This document shows positions 54,845-63,391 of a stretch of DNA of 64,000 nt, one piece after another. A model generated the notes under the pieces. The model had not been told where the DNA came from. It saw only the letters and a list, made by a program, of their open reading frames with translations, and made no database searches. How positions within the stretch are numbered: the first letter of the stretch is position 1; the number at the start of each line of letters is the position of its first letter. The position numbers were made by a program, and so were the translations under genes. The DNA is taken from NCBI GenBank assembly GCA_965213575.1, contig CBDBZN010000012.1, positions 1-64,000 of the forward strand, written 5' to 3'. The stretch is from JAUHXS01 sp965213575 (GTDB taxonomy: Bacteria > Bacteroidota > Bacteroidia > Chitinophagales > JAUHXS01).

Positions 54845-57800
54845 CTACATATTCCTCCTGTACTGTCCGCCTACTTCAAAAAGTGCAGCAGTAATTTGGC
54901 CTAAAGAACAAAATTTAGCAGCTTCCATTAGTTCAGCAAAAATATTGCCATTTTGAATAGCCACCTCTTGAACTTTTTTAAGTTGTTGGCCGGCTTGTTT
55001 TTCGTTGCCCTTATGCAGGTTTTCCAACATGTTTATTTGATATTCTTTTTCTTCTTTAGTCGCTCTAATAACTTCCTGTGGCAAAACAGTCGGAGAGCCT
55101 TTTGAGCTTAAAAAAGTATTAACGCCGATAATCGGAAATTCTCCTGAGTGCTTTAGAGTTTCATAGTATAAGCTTTCCTCTTGTATTTTACTTCTTTGGT
55201 ACATAGTTTCCATGGCACCTAGTACGCCGCCTCTTTCCGTAATACGGTCAAACTCAGCTAAAACTGCTTCTTCAACTAAGTCCGTAAGTTCCTCAATAAT
55301 GAATGATCCCTGTAAAGGATTTTCATTCTTGGCTAACCCCAATTCTCTGTTTATGATCAACTGGATAGCCATTGCTCTTCTTACACTTTCCTCAGTAGGA
55401 GTGGTAATAGCTTCATCATAAGCATTGGTATGAAGAGAATTACAGTTATCATAAATTGCATATAAAGCTTGAAGTGTAGTTCTAATATCATTAAAATCAA
55501 TTTCTTGAGCGTGTAATGACCTTCCGGAAGTTTGAATATGATATTTTAATTTTTGAGCTCTTTCATCGGCATCATATCGCTTTTTCATCGCTTTGGCCCA
55601 TATTCTACGAGCTACACGGCCAATTACTGCATACTCGGGGTCAATACCATTAGAGAAAAAGAAAGAAAGGTTTGGGCCAAATTTATTGATATCCATTCCT
55701 CTGCTTAAATAATACTCCACATACGTAAATCCGTTTGCTAAAGTAAAAGCTAATTGTGTAATAGGATTAGCTCCCGCTTCCGCAATGTGATATCCTGATA
55801 TAGAAACAGAATAAAAATTCCGTACATTTTTTTCAATAAAATATTCCTGTACATCTCCCATTAAGCGGAGGGCAAATTCTGTCGAGAAAATACACGTGTT
55901 TTGCGCTTGGTCTTCTTTCAGAATATCTGCTTGAACGGTACCTCTAACGGCACTTAAGGTTTTAGCCTTTATATCTCGATAAACATCTTTAGGTAACACT
56001 TGATCACCCGTAACGCCTAAAAGCATCAATCCCAACCCGTCATTTCCTTGAGGTATTTCGCCTTGATAATCAGGCCTTTTGATATCCTTTTCTTTATAAA
56101 TGGCCTTGATTTTCTCTTCTACCTCTTTTTCTAAATTGTGCTCTTTAATATATAACTCACATTGTTGATCAATAGCTGCATTCATGAAAAATGACAGTAA
56201 CATGGGCGCCGGGCCGTTAATAGTCATTGAAACAGATGTTTTAGGGTCAGATAAATTAAATCCTGAATACAATTTCTTCGCATCATCTAAACAACAAATA
56301 GAAACCCCTGCATTGCCAATTTTGCCATAAATATCCGGCCGGTAAGCTGGGTCATGTCCGTATAAGGTTACCGAATCAAAAGCCGTTGACAGCCTTTTTG
56401 CCGGCATATCCAAACTCACATAATGGAATCTTCTATTGGTTCGTTCCGGCCCGCCTTCTCCCGCGAACATTCTCGTAGGATCTTCTCCCTCTCTTTTAAA
56501 AGGAAATAATCCCGCTGTAAAAGGGAATTCTCCGGGAACATTTTCTTGTAAATTCCATTTTAATAAATCTCCCCAAGCTTGATATTTTGGCAGGCAAACT
56601 TTAGGTATTTGTGTATGTGATAATGACTCAGTATGCGTTTGTAGAGAGAGTTCTTTATCACGCACTTTAAATTTAAATTCCGGATCTTTATATTTCTTTA
56701 CTTTGGCAGGCCATTCATCGAGTAATATTTTGTTCTTAGGGTCAAAGTCTAGTGCCAGCTTATCATATGTTTTTTGTAACTGATTCACTAGTTCATCCGG
56801 CTCGTTTGCTTCTTTTATTGTTTGAATAGACTTATTTATGCTGTATAATTTTTGAGCAATTTCCGATTGTGCATCTGCCCATTGGTCATACTGCCTGTTG
56901 TTTTCAGATATTTCTGATAAATAGCGATTTCTTTTAGGCGGAATGATGAAAATTTTCTCTGACATTTCATCAGTGATCTCAAAATTAGAGTTTAAATCGG
57001 CTCCGGTTTTCTCGGATAATGTGTTCATAATAGCTTTATAAAGCTGGTTGGTGCCGGGGTCGTTAAACTGTGAAGCGATGGTCCCGAAAACCGGAATATC
57101 TTCATCTTTAGCCTCAAACAATTGGTGGTTGCGTTTAAATTGTTTTTTTACATCTCTCAAAGCATCTAAAGAGCCTTTCTTATCAAATTTATTAATGGCA
57201 ATAAGGTCAGCAAAATCGAGCATGTCTATTTTTTCCAACTGAGTTGCTGCACCATATTCAGGAGTCATAACATATAAACTTACGTCTGAGTGGTCGGTGA
57301 TTTCCGTGTCTGACTGGCCAATGCCCGAGGTTTCTAAAATAATTAAATCATACTTTGCTGCCTTCAGAATTTTTAGTGCCTCATCTACATGTTTGGAAAT
57401 GGCCAAGTTAGACTGTCTGGTAGCAAGAGAGCGCATATATACTCTATCATTTTTGATTGCATTCATACGAATCCTATCACCTAATAAAGCGCCACCTGTT
57501 TTTCTTTTAGAAGGGTCTACCGAGATAATGCCGATCGTTTTATCTTTAAAATCAATTAAAAATCTACGAACTAATTCATCTACTAAAGATGATTTCCCGG
57601 CACCACCCGTACCGGTAATGCCTAAAACCGGTGTTTTAACTGCTTTTGCAAGCTCATGTACCTTTTCTAAATCTTCTTTAGAAGCTTCGGGAAAGTTTTC
57701 TGCCGCAGAGATTAATCTTCCGATAGATTTAGCATCTTTTTTAGAAAGATGGCTAACTTCTCCGTTTAAGTTTTTTCCGGTAGGAAAATCACAACGCTCC

Positions 57801-58222
57801 AGCATATCATTGATCATGCCTTGTAAACCCATTGCCCTACCATCATCAGGAGAGTATATTCGAGTGATTCCATAATTTTGCAGCTCTTCAATCTCGCTTG
57901 GCAAGATAACACCTCCACCTCCGCCAAATATTTTTATATGTTCCGCACCTTTTTCTTTGAGCAAGTCGTACATATACTTAAAATATTCATTATGTCCCCC
58001 TTGATAAGAAGTCATGGCAATCGCATTTGCATCTTCTTGAATGGCAGTATCTACCACTTCTTGCACACTTCTATCATGACCCAAATGAATTACTTCTGCT
58101 CCTGTAGCTTGAATAATTCGCCGCATTACGTTAATAGCAGCATCATGCCCATCAAATAGAGAAGCAGCTGTAACAATTCGTATTTTATTCTTTGGTTGGT
58201 ATCTTTCTGTGACTTGGCTCAT
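54845..58222 (-). CDS. icmF: Fused adenosylcobalamin-dependent acyl-CoA mutase (IcmF type)
   Basis: 1125 aa in three parts. An N-terminal B12-binding domain (about 10-145) has SLFDGHDAAI supplying the base-off histidine (DGHD) and FGGGGGVILPSE. A MeaI/MeaB-like G-protein chaperone domain (about 165-480) has the Walker A GITGTGGAGKSSLVDELVRR, a DPSK switch, TSGIGQSD and the base motif NKFD. The C-terminal TIM-barrel mutase domain starts at about 540 (FPFTAGLFPFKREGEDPTRMFAGEGG). This order, cofactor domain first, is that of IcmF, which interconverts isobutyryl- and butyryl-CoA (or related acyls), not of methylmalonyl-CoA mutase. A TATTTTCG box precedes the ATG on this strand at 58227-58234. 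Confidence 0.92.
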   Translation of the reverse strand: MSQVTERYQPKNKIRIVTAASLFDGHDAAINVMRRIIQATGAEVIHLGHDRSVQEVVDTAIQEDANAIAMTSYQGGHNEYFKYMYDLLKEKGAEHIKIFGGGGGVILPSEIEELQNYGITRIYSPDDGRAMGLQGMINDMLERCDFPTGKNLNGEVSHLSKKDAKSIGRLISAAENFPEASKEDLEKVHELAKAVKTPVLGITGTGGAGKSSLVDELVRRFLIDFKDKTIGIISVDPSKRKTGGALLGDRIRMNAIKNDRVYMRSLATRQSNLAISKHVDEALKILKAAKYDLIILETSGIGQSDTEITDHSDVSLYVMTPEYGAATQLEKIDMLDFADLIAINKFDKKGSLDALRDVKKQFKRNHQLFEAKDEDIPVFGTIASQFNDPGTNQLYKAIMNTLSEKTGADLNSNFEITDEMSEKIFIIPPKRNRYLSEISENNRQYDQWADAQSEIAQKLYSINKSIQTIKEANEPDELVNQLQKTYDKLALDFDPKNKILLDEWPAKVKKYKDPEFKFKVRDKELSLQTHTESLSHTQIPKVCLPKYQAWGDLLKWNLQENVPGEFPFTAGLFPFKREGEDPTRMFAGEGGPERTNRRFHYVSLDMPAKRLSTAFDSVTLYGHDPAYRPDIYGKIGNAGVSICCLDDAKKLYSGFNLSDPKTSVSMTINGPAPMLLSFFMNAAIDQQCELYIKEHNLEKEVEEKIKAIYKEKDIKRPDYQGEIPQGNDGLGLMLLGVTGDQVLPKDVYRDIKAKTLSAVRGTVQADILKEDQAQNTCIFSTEFALRLMGDVQEYFIEKNVRNFYSVSISGYHIAEAGANPITQLAFTLANGFTYVEYYLSRGMDINKFGPNLSFFFSNGIDPEYAVIGRVARRIWAKAMKKRYDADERAQKLKYHIQTSGRSLHAQEIDFNDIRTTLQALYAIYDNCNSLHTNAYDEAITTPTEESVRRAMAIQLIINRELGLAKNENPLQGSFIIEELTDLVEEAVLAEFDRITERGGVLGAMETMYQRSKIQEESLYYETLKHSGEFPIIGVNTFLSSKGSPTVLPQEVIRATKEEKEYQINMLENLHKGNEKQAGQQLKKVQEVAIQNGNIFAELMEAAKFCSLGQITAALFEVGGQYRRNM

Positions 58223-58226
58223 GCTA

Positions 58227-58234
58227 CGAAAATA
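58227..58234 (-). promoter_or_regulatory. Possible -7 promoter element of icmF
   Basis: Minus-strand TATTTTCG, the same octamer as before rplU and one mismatch from TAnnTTTG, ends 4 bp before the ATG. No -33 element was found and no cobalamin riboswitch is recognisable in the 292-bp upstream gap. Confidence 0.3.
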
Positions 58235-58322
58235 CGAAATTTTGGCCTAATGATTATATGATACACAATATTACCTTTTGAGTTTTCTAAAGGCCTAGGC
58301 TTATTTATTTTCTCAGTAAGAT

Positions 58323-58339
58323 GAGTGAGCGAGTGACTC
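58323..58339. repeat. Single copy of the GTGAGCGxGTGACTC repeat
   Basis: GAGTGAGCGAGTGACTC is a relative of the arms of the inverted repeat at 43610-43688. It is alone here, in the 292-bp gap between icmF and the phosphatase gene, in which nothing else is seen. Confidence 0.5.
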
Positions 58340-58514
58340 TTAAATCAATATCTGTTTGGTAATTTTCTTTTTGGGAATACCATTTCTATAAATCCTTTCC
58401 TACCTTAAAAGCAAGAAGAAGTTGATCTGGATATTGAAATAGCAAATACTAAAGCTGTAGTCTACATCGTTAGGAAATACTTTATATTTACAAAAATTAA
58501 CAATAAGTTAACAT

Positions 58515-59390
58515 ATGTCTTTCCACTTGTTACCTGCCTTACGCCTGCCATCAAATTTTGTATGCCTCGGGATATTAACATTTTGGTTTAATATACCTAC
58601 TACGGTTATTGCTCAACAAAAGAAAGATGTTGATTTAGATGTTAAAATAGCAAAATATGAAATTCAATACGATTTTAAATGGAAGCGTGATGTCCCGATT
58701 TTTGTAGGAGGCATAGGATTGATCATAGCCGGTGAAACAGTTAAGAATAATGTTCCCGTATTTACGGAGGCACAAATAAATGCACTCAATGCCGATGATA
58801 TTGGCTCATTTGATCAATCTGCGATAGATAATGATATTTCTGTGAGTGCTAATTATAGTGATATTGGTTTAGGTATTAGTGCCCTTACACCCTTTGCACT
58901 TTTTGCATTTAGGCCGGTAAGGCAAGAGTTTTTTCCTGTTTTAATGACTATTACAGAAACTGCTTTAACTATAAATGGATTAACAAGCTTGTCTAAGGGA
59001 GCTTTTAAAAGAGCTCGCCCGTTTACCTATAATTCTGATGTGGCATTAAGTAAAAAATTGACTGTTAATGCACGGCATTCTTTCTTTTCTGGCCATACCG
59101 CAAATGCTGCAGCGTATAGCTTTATGACTGCTCATTTAATTGATAGATATACCAAACGAAAGTGGGTCCGAACCATTGCTTGGAGCACAGCCATTGTGTT
59201 GCCTGCGACTGTTGGATATTTAAGATATGCTGCCGGAAAGCATTTTCCTACAGATGTTATTGTTGGATATGCAGTAGGAGCAGGAGTAGGATTACTAATT
59301 CCACAATTACATCGTGCACAATTGCCTGAAAAGAAATTTTCTATGGATATGGGAATGAATGGGCTATACTTTTGTTATAAATTTCAGTAA
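58515..59390 (+). CDS. PAP2-family membrane phosphatase
   Basis: A 291-aa membrane protein of the phosphatidic acid phosphatase type 2 superfamily. The three signature motifs are present in order: KGAFKRARPF (KxxxxxxRP), SFFSGHTA (PSGH variant, FSGH) and RYAAGKHFPTDVIVG (SRxxxxxHxxxD-like). Hydrophobic segments near 25-40, 55-65 and 115-135 precede the motifs. It dephosphorylates lipid pyrophosphates or phosphates; undecaprenyl pyrophosphate is a common substrate. An N-terminal region of about 70 residues is extra. It is a monocistronic plus-strand gene. Confidence 0.88.
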   Translation: MSFHLLPALRLPSNFVCLGILTFWFNIPTTVIAQQKKDVDLDVKIAKYEIQYDFKWKRDVPIFVGGIGLIIAGETVKNNVPVFTEAQINALNADDIGSFDQSAIDNDISVSANYSDIGLGISALTPFALFAFRPVRQEFFPVLMTITETALTINGLTSLSKGAFKRARPFTYNSDVALSKKLTVNARHSFFSGHTANAAAYSFMTAHLIDRYTKRKWVRTIAWSTAIVLPATVGYLRYAAGKHFPTDVIVGYAVGAGVGLLIPQLHRAQLPEKKFSMDMGMNGLYFCYKFQ

Positions 59391-59555
59391 AGACAGTTAT
59401 TGTGAGGTAATCTTTGGAATGATATAACCACCTATTCCAGGCCTCTGTTAATAAAAAACGCAATTAATATTGTTGATTAATTCTTAAGTTGCCTAACTTG
59501 GCTTTGGATTAATATCCTTCTCATCATCAAACTCTATAAACTGAAAAATATTCCT

Positions 59556-60398
59556 GTGGCAGATATACATAAATTGAAAGAAATAGCTAGTCAAGTTAGA
59601 AGAGACATTGTACGCATGACGCATGGTGCCGGTTCGGGCCATCCCGGTGGGTCATTAGGCTGTGCTGATTTTATGACTGCCCTTTATTTTGATATCATGA
59701 AACATGATACTTCATTTAATATGGATGGTAAAGGAGAAGATTTATTCTTTTTATCTAATGGACATATCTCACCGGTTTTTTATAGTGTATTAGCCCATGC
59801 CGGTTATTTTAATAATAAAGAATTATCCACTTTTAGAGAAATAGATTCTCGATTACAAGGCCATCCTACTACAGCAGAAGATTTACCGGGTATTCGTATA
59901 GCTTCCGGTTCACTCGGACAAGGATTGTCAGTGGCATTAGGCGCAGCATTAACTAAAAAATTGAATGAAGATGACCGATTAGTGTATACGCTACATGGAG
60001 ATGGTGAGCTCCAAGAGGGACAGAATTGGGAAGCAATCATGTTTGCGGCTCACCATAAAGTGGATAACATAATAGCTACAATTGACTATAATAATGTACA
60101 AATAGATGGCCGTTGCGAAGATGTGATGTCGCTTGGAGATTTAAGGGAAAAATGGGAAGCTTTTGGTTGGAAAGTATTGGAAATGAACGGAAATGACATG
60201 GAAATAGTCATTCAAACCTTGCAAAAAGCAAAAACCCTTACCGGGAATGGCAAGCCTATTGTAATATTAATGCATACAAAAATGGGCTATGGCGTAGATT
60301 TTATGAAAGATAGTTATAAATGGCACGGCGTAGCACCCAATGATGAACAACTGGAAGATGCATTATCTCAATTACAGGAAACACTTGGAGACTATTAA
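59556..60398 (+). CDS. Transketolase, N-terminal (thiamine diphosphate-binding) subunit
   Basis: A 280-aa half-transketolase. Starts with GTG. Motifs: GSGHPGGSLGCADFMTALYFD, SNGHISPVFYSVLA, RIASGSLGQGLSVALGAAL, and the ThDP site GDGELQEGQNWEAIMFAAHH...IDYNNVQIDG (GDG...N). It pairs with the C-terminal subunit encoded from 63392; in many Bacteroidota and Gram-positives the two subunit genes are adjacent, but here about 3 kb with two vWA genes lie between them. It moves two-carbon units in the pentose phosphate pathway. Confidence 0.93.
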   Translation: MADIHKLKEIASQVRRDIVRMTHGAGSGHPGGSLGCADFMTALYFDIMKHDTSFNMDGKGEDLFFLSNGHISPVFYSVLAHAGYFNNKELSTFREIDSRLQGHPTTAEDLPGIRIASGSLGQGLSVALGAALTKKLNEDDRLVYTLHGDGELQEGQNWEAIMFAAHHKVDNIIATIDYNNVQIDGRCEDVMSLGDLREKWEAFGWKVLEMNGNDMEIVIQTLQKAKTLTGNGKPIVILMHTKMGYGVDFMKDSYKWHGVAPNDEQLEDALSQLQETLGDY

Positions 60399-60438
60399 GA
60401 AATTTTTGATTTTTGATTTACGATTTTTGATTTTTTTC

Positions 60439-60640
60439 ATTAATCGTAACTCGTCATTTATAACTTGTCAATCTTATTTCTTAATTCCCTATCATTTGTT
60501 GGAGATTATTAAGCGATTTTTGATTTTTGATTCAGGATCTTGCCTACCAGCAAACATACGTAATTTAACAATCGTCAATCGTAACTCGTCAATCGTAACT
60601 CGCCAATCGTCAATCATCAATTGTAACTCGTCAATCATAC
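60439..60640. repeat. Degenerate 14-bp repeats and tract of GATTTTTGATTT
   Basis: Tandem copies of TCAATCGTAACTCG (about 60568-60600) with variants on both sides (60439-60470 and up to 60640), after a tract of ATTTTTGATTT-like units (about 60402-60440 and 60512-60535). The sequence lies between the transketolase gene and the vWA gene and overlaps the latter's presumed start. Confidence 0.7.
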
Positions 60641-61998
60641 TTCTTACCTCCCTGTTTATTATATTATTTCAACCTTACTCATTCGCACAACACCGCTATG
60701 TAGCTGACAAGACCAGAATACTGATTGTTTTAGATGCTTCAGGCAGCATGTTGGACAGTTGGCAAGGTAAAACTCGATTTGAAGTTGCTAAGAATATTTT
60801 GACGGGCGTAGTGGACAGCATAGAGCGAAAAGACCCTAATATAGAATTTGGATTAAGGATATACGGCCATCAATCTCCTAAAGCCGCTCATAATTGTAAA
60901 GACTCTAAACTGGAGGTGCCATTCGGCAAACTAAATGCAGCTAAAGTGAAAAGAGTATTAGCCGGCATCACTCCACAAGGGTGGACGCCTATTGCTTATT
61001 CTTTATATCAATCTACACTTGATTTTCCTGATGATAAAAAAGTAACCAATGCGATTATATTAATTACCGATGGGCTGGAGTCTTGTGATGGCGATCCCTG
61101 TGCAGTAGCATTACAATTACAAAGAAAAAGAATAGCTATGAAGCCGTTCATTATTGGAATGGGATTAGAACAAGAACAAGTAAATTATTTTGATTGCATC
61201 GGCACTTATTATGATGCTTCTAATGCTAAAAGTTTTAAAAATGCTTTAAATGTAGTCGTTTCTCAATCTTTAAATACTACTTCTGCCCAGATTAATTTAC
61301 TGGATATACATAATAAGCCTACCGAAACAAATGTAGAAATGACTTTGTATGACAGTTATTCCGGAGAAGCACGATACAACTTTGTGCATACGATGGACGA
61401 AAGCGGAAAGCCGGAAAAATTATTTCTAGATCCTGTTGGAAAATACGATTTAACCGTACACACTACTCCTCCTGTTACCGTTAAAAATATTGAGTTGACA
61501 CCCGGCAAACATAATATAATCGCCGCTGATGCTCCTCAAGGCAAGCTCACATTAGCTATTTCCGGGATGAATATTTTCACCAAAGTACAGTGTGTGATTC
61601 GGCAAGCTGATAAACCTAATATTCTTTATGTGCAAGATTTTAAAACGTCTAATGAGTATATAGTAGGAAAATATGATTTGGAAATTCTCACTTTACCCAG
61701 GATGTATAAAAATGATGTGCAGATTAATCAAAGTAAAGAAACATTAATTACCATACCGCGTTCAGGGACATTGGCAGTCTCATCAAGTAAGGAATCGGTG
61801 GGCAGTATTTTTGTTAAGAAAGGGAATAATATGGAAAAAATCTATGACTTTCATAAATTGCAAGCTGCGGAAAAAGTAGAATTATTGCCGGGGTCATACG
61901 TATTTGTGCATCGATCAAATATTGAACAACAATCTCTCTTAACAGAAGAACGGCAGTTTTCTATTGATCCCGGAAAAACTACATTTTTAAATTTTTAA
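60520..61998 (+). CDS. Exported von Willebrand factor A domain protein (first of pair)
   Basis: The conserved part begins at about 60637 with a signal peptide (IILLTSLFIILFQPYSFAQ), then the vWA domain with MIDAS residues DASGS...T...D (RILIVLDASGSM; GWTPIAYSL; LITDGLESCDGDPC) and three beta-rich domains to a final FSIDPGKTTFLNF. No ATG, GTG or TTG lies in frame between 60523 and the signal peptide, so the start is uncertain; the nearest is the TTG at 60520, while ATG codons at 60340-60358 lie inside the transketolase gene. The stretch before the signal peptide is made of the 14-bp repeat. It is about 45% like its neighbour by eye. Confidence 0.75.
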   Translation: MIFDSGSCLPANIRNLTIVNRNSSIVTRQSSIINCNSSIILLTSLFIILFQPYSFAQHRYVADKTRILIVLDASGSMLDSWQGKTRFEVAKNILTGVVDSIERKDPNIEFGLRIYGHQSPKAAHNCKDSKLEVPFGKLNAAKVKRVLAGITPQGWTPIAYSLYQSTLDFPDDKKVTNAIILITDGLESCDGDPCAVALQLQRKRIAMKPFIIGMGLEQEQVNYFDCIGTYYDASNAKSFKNALNVVVSQSLNTTSAQINLLDIHNKPTETNVEMTLYDSYSGEARYNFVHTMDESGKPEKLFLDPVGKYDLTVHTTPPVTVKNIELTPGKHNIIAADAPQGKLTLAISGMNIFTKVQCVIRQADKPNILYVQDFKTSNEYIVGKYDLEILTLPRMYKNDVQINQSKETLITIPRSGTLAVSSSKESVGSIFVKKGNNMEKIYDFHKLQAAEKVELLPGSYVFVHRSNIEQQSLLTEERQFSIDPGKTTFLNF

Positions 61999-62000
61999 GC

Positions 62001-63389
62001 ATGGATTTATTTAAAAATATACATCTTAAATGCCATGGATATAAAATAATTGTCGCCCTTACGATTTTATTTTTCTCTTCCTTTCATTCACATGCTCAAG
62101 AAGAAAGTCAGGTTACTCGTATCCTATTTATATTAGATGCTTCCGGTAGTATGCAAAATTTATGGGAAGGGAAAAAGAGGATGGATATCGCCAAAGAAAT
62201 TTTATTGGAAATTGTTGAAAAACTAGACAAAGACGCACAGGTACAAGTAGGCCTGCGCGTTTATGGGCATCAATTCATCGATAATTGTCAGGATACTAAA
62301 CTAGAAGTAGGTTTTACTACAAAAGGGATATTTTATTTTGAAAAAGCTTTAAAAGAAGTTCGTTCAAGAGGAGCAACGCCTATCAGCTATGCACTCGAAA
62401 AGTCTGGTGGAGATTTTCCGCCTAATTCCAATGCAAGAAATATTATTATTCTAATTACAGACGGCTTAGAGTCATGTAACGGCGATCCATGTGCTGTTTC
62501 AAAAGCATTACAGGAAAAAAATATTTTCCTCAGGCCATTTATTATAGGACTGGGCTTGAGCGAGAGTGAAAGTGCGTTTGACTGCGTTGGTACCTTCTAC
62601 AACGTGACCAATACTACCAGCTTTAAAAAGGTTTTTCATTCTATCGTAGATAAAACATTAAGTAAGACTACTTTAAGAGTTGATTTATTAGATGTTAATA
62701 ATAAAGCTTCAGAAACAAATGTTAATATGACATTTAGTGATGCACTGGACAAAACTATTAAATACAATTATTATCACACTAAAAATGTAAGAGGCCAATC
62801 TGACGTGTTGACCGTTGATCCGATATACGATTATGATATAAAAATACATACTACACCACCGGTAATCAAAGAAAATATTTCTATCACTCCCGGAGAAGAA
62901 AATGTGGCTAAGATTAAATCTCCTCAAGGTTTTCTAACTGTTAAGCTGAATGTAATGAATCAAACAATAGATAATAAGGTAAAATGTTTGGTCAGAAAAT
63001 CGGGTAGTTCAAAAACAATTGATGTTTTAGATGCTAATAATATAGGAAAATACCTGGTAGGTAAGTATGATGTCGAAATACTTACACTTCCAAGAATTCT
63101 CTTAAAAGATGTCCAAGTTAATCAAAGCAAAACCACCACCCTTCAAATTCCTTCTGCAGGATTATTATCTGTATTAAAAGAATATATTATCGGTGCGATT
63201 TATGTGCAGGAAGGAGATGAGTTCAAAGAAATTTATCAAATGAATACAGATGCTACTAGAGAAACCATAGCTTTACAACCCGGGAAATATAAAATAATTG
63301 CTAAGTCAAAATATGCAAAAACAGCAGAAGCAACCATAGAAAAATCTTTTGAATTGAACTCCGGAAGTTCGCTGTCGATAAAATTATAA
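62001..63389 (+). CDS. Exported von Willebrand factor A domain protein (second of pair)
   Basis: A 462-aa protein; ATG 2 bp after the first vWA gene, signal peptide ending SHAQ, then the vWA domain with MIDAS motif ILFILDASGSMQNLWEG, Thr in GATPISYAL, and Asp in LITDGLESCNGDPC. The C-terminal part repeats the beta domains of the first gene (TVDPIYDYDIKIHTTPPV). A cysteine pair around ESCNGDPC and CVGTFYN may form a disulphide in the periplasm. vWA domains bind protein partners through a metal ion; no partner is identified. It is followed 2 bp later by the transketolase C-terminal gene. Confidence 0.87.
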   Translation: MDLFKNIHLKCHGYKIIVALTILFFSSFHSHAQEESQVTRILFILDASGSMQNLWEGKKRMDIAKEILLEIVEKLDKDAQVQVGLRVYGHQFIDNCQDTKLEVGFTTKGIFYFEKALKEVRSRGATPISYALEKSGGDFPPNSNARNIIILITDGLESCNGDPCAVSKALQEKNIFLRPFIIGLGLSESESAFDCVGTFYNVTNTTSFKKVFHSIVDKTLSKTTLRVDLLDVNNKASETNVNMTFSDALDKTIKYNYYHTKNVRGQSDVLTVDPIYDYDIKIHTTPPVIKENISITPGEENVAKIKSPQGFLTVKLNVMNQTIDNKVKCLVRKSGSSKTIDVLDANNIGKYLVGKYDVEILTLPRILLKDVQVNQSKTTTLQIPSAGLLSVLKEYIIGAIYVQEGDEFKEIYQMNTDATRETIALQPGKYKIIAKSKYAKTAEATIEKSFELNSGSSLSIKL

Positions 63390-63391
63390 TT

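Noticed and set aside
57297..57875. Long plus-strand frame (192 codons) inside icmF
   Set aside because: It is antisense to the GTPase domain of icmF and has no recognisable protein features.
58223..58514. Cobalamin riboswitch before icmF
   Set aside because: No B12-box-like sequence or suitable stem set is visible in the gap, although the enzyme uses B12.
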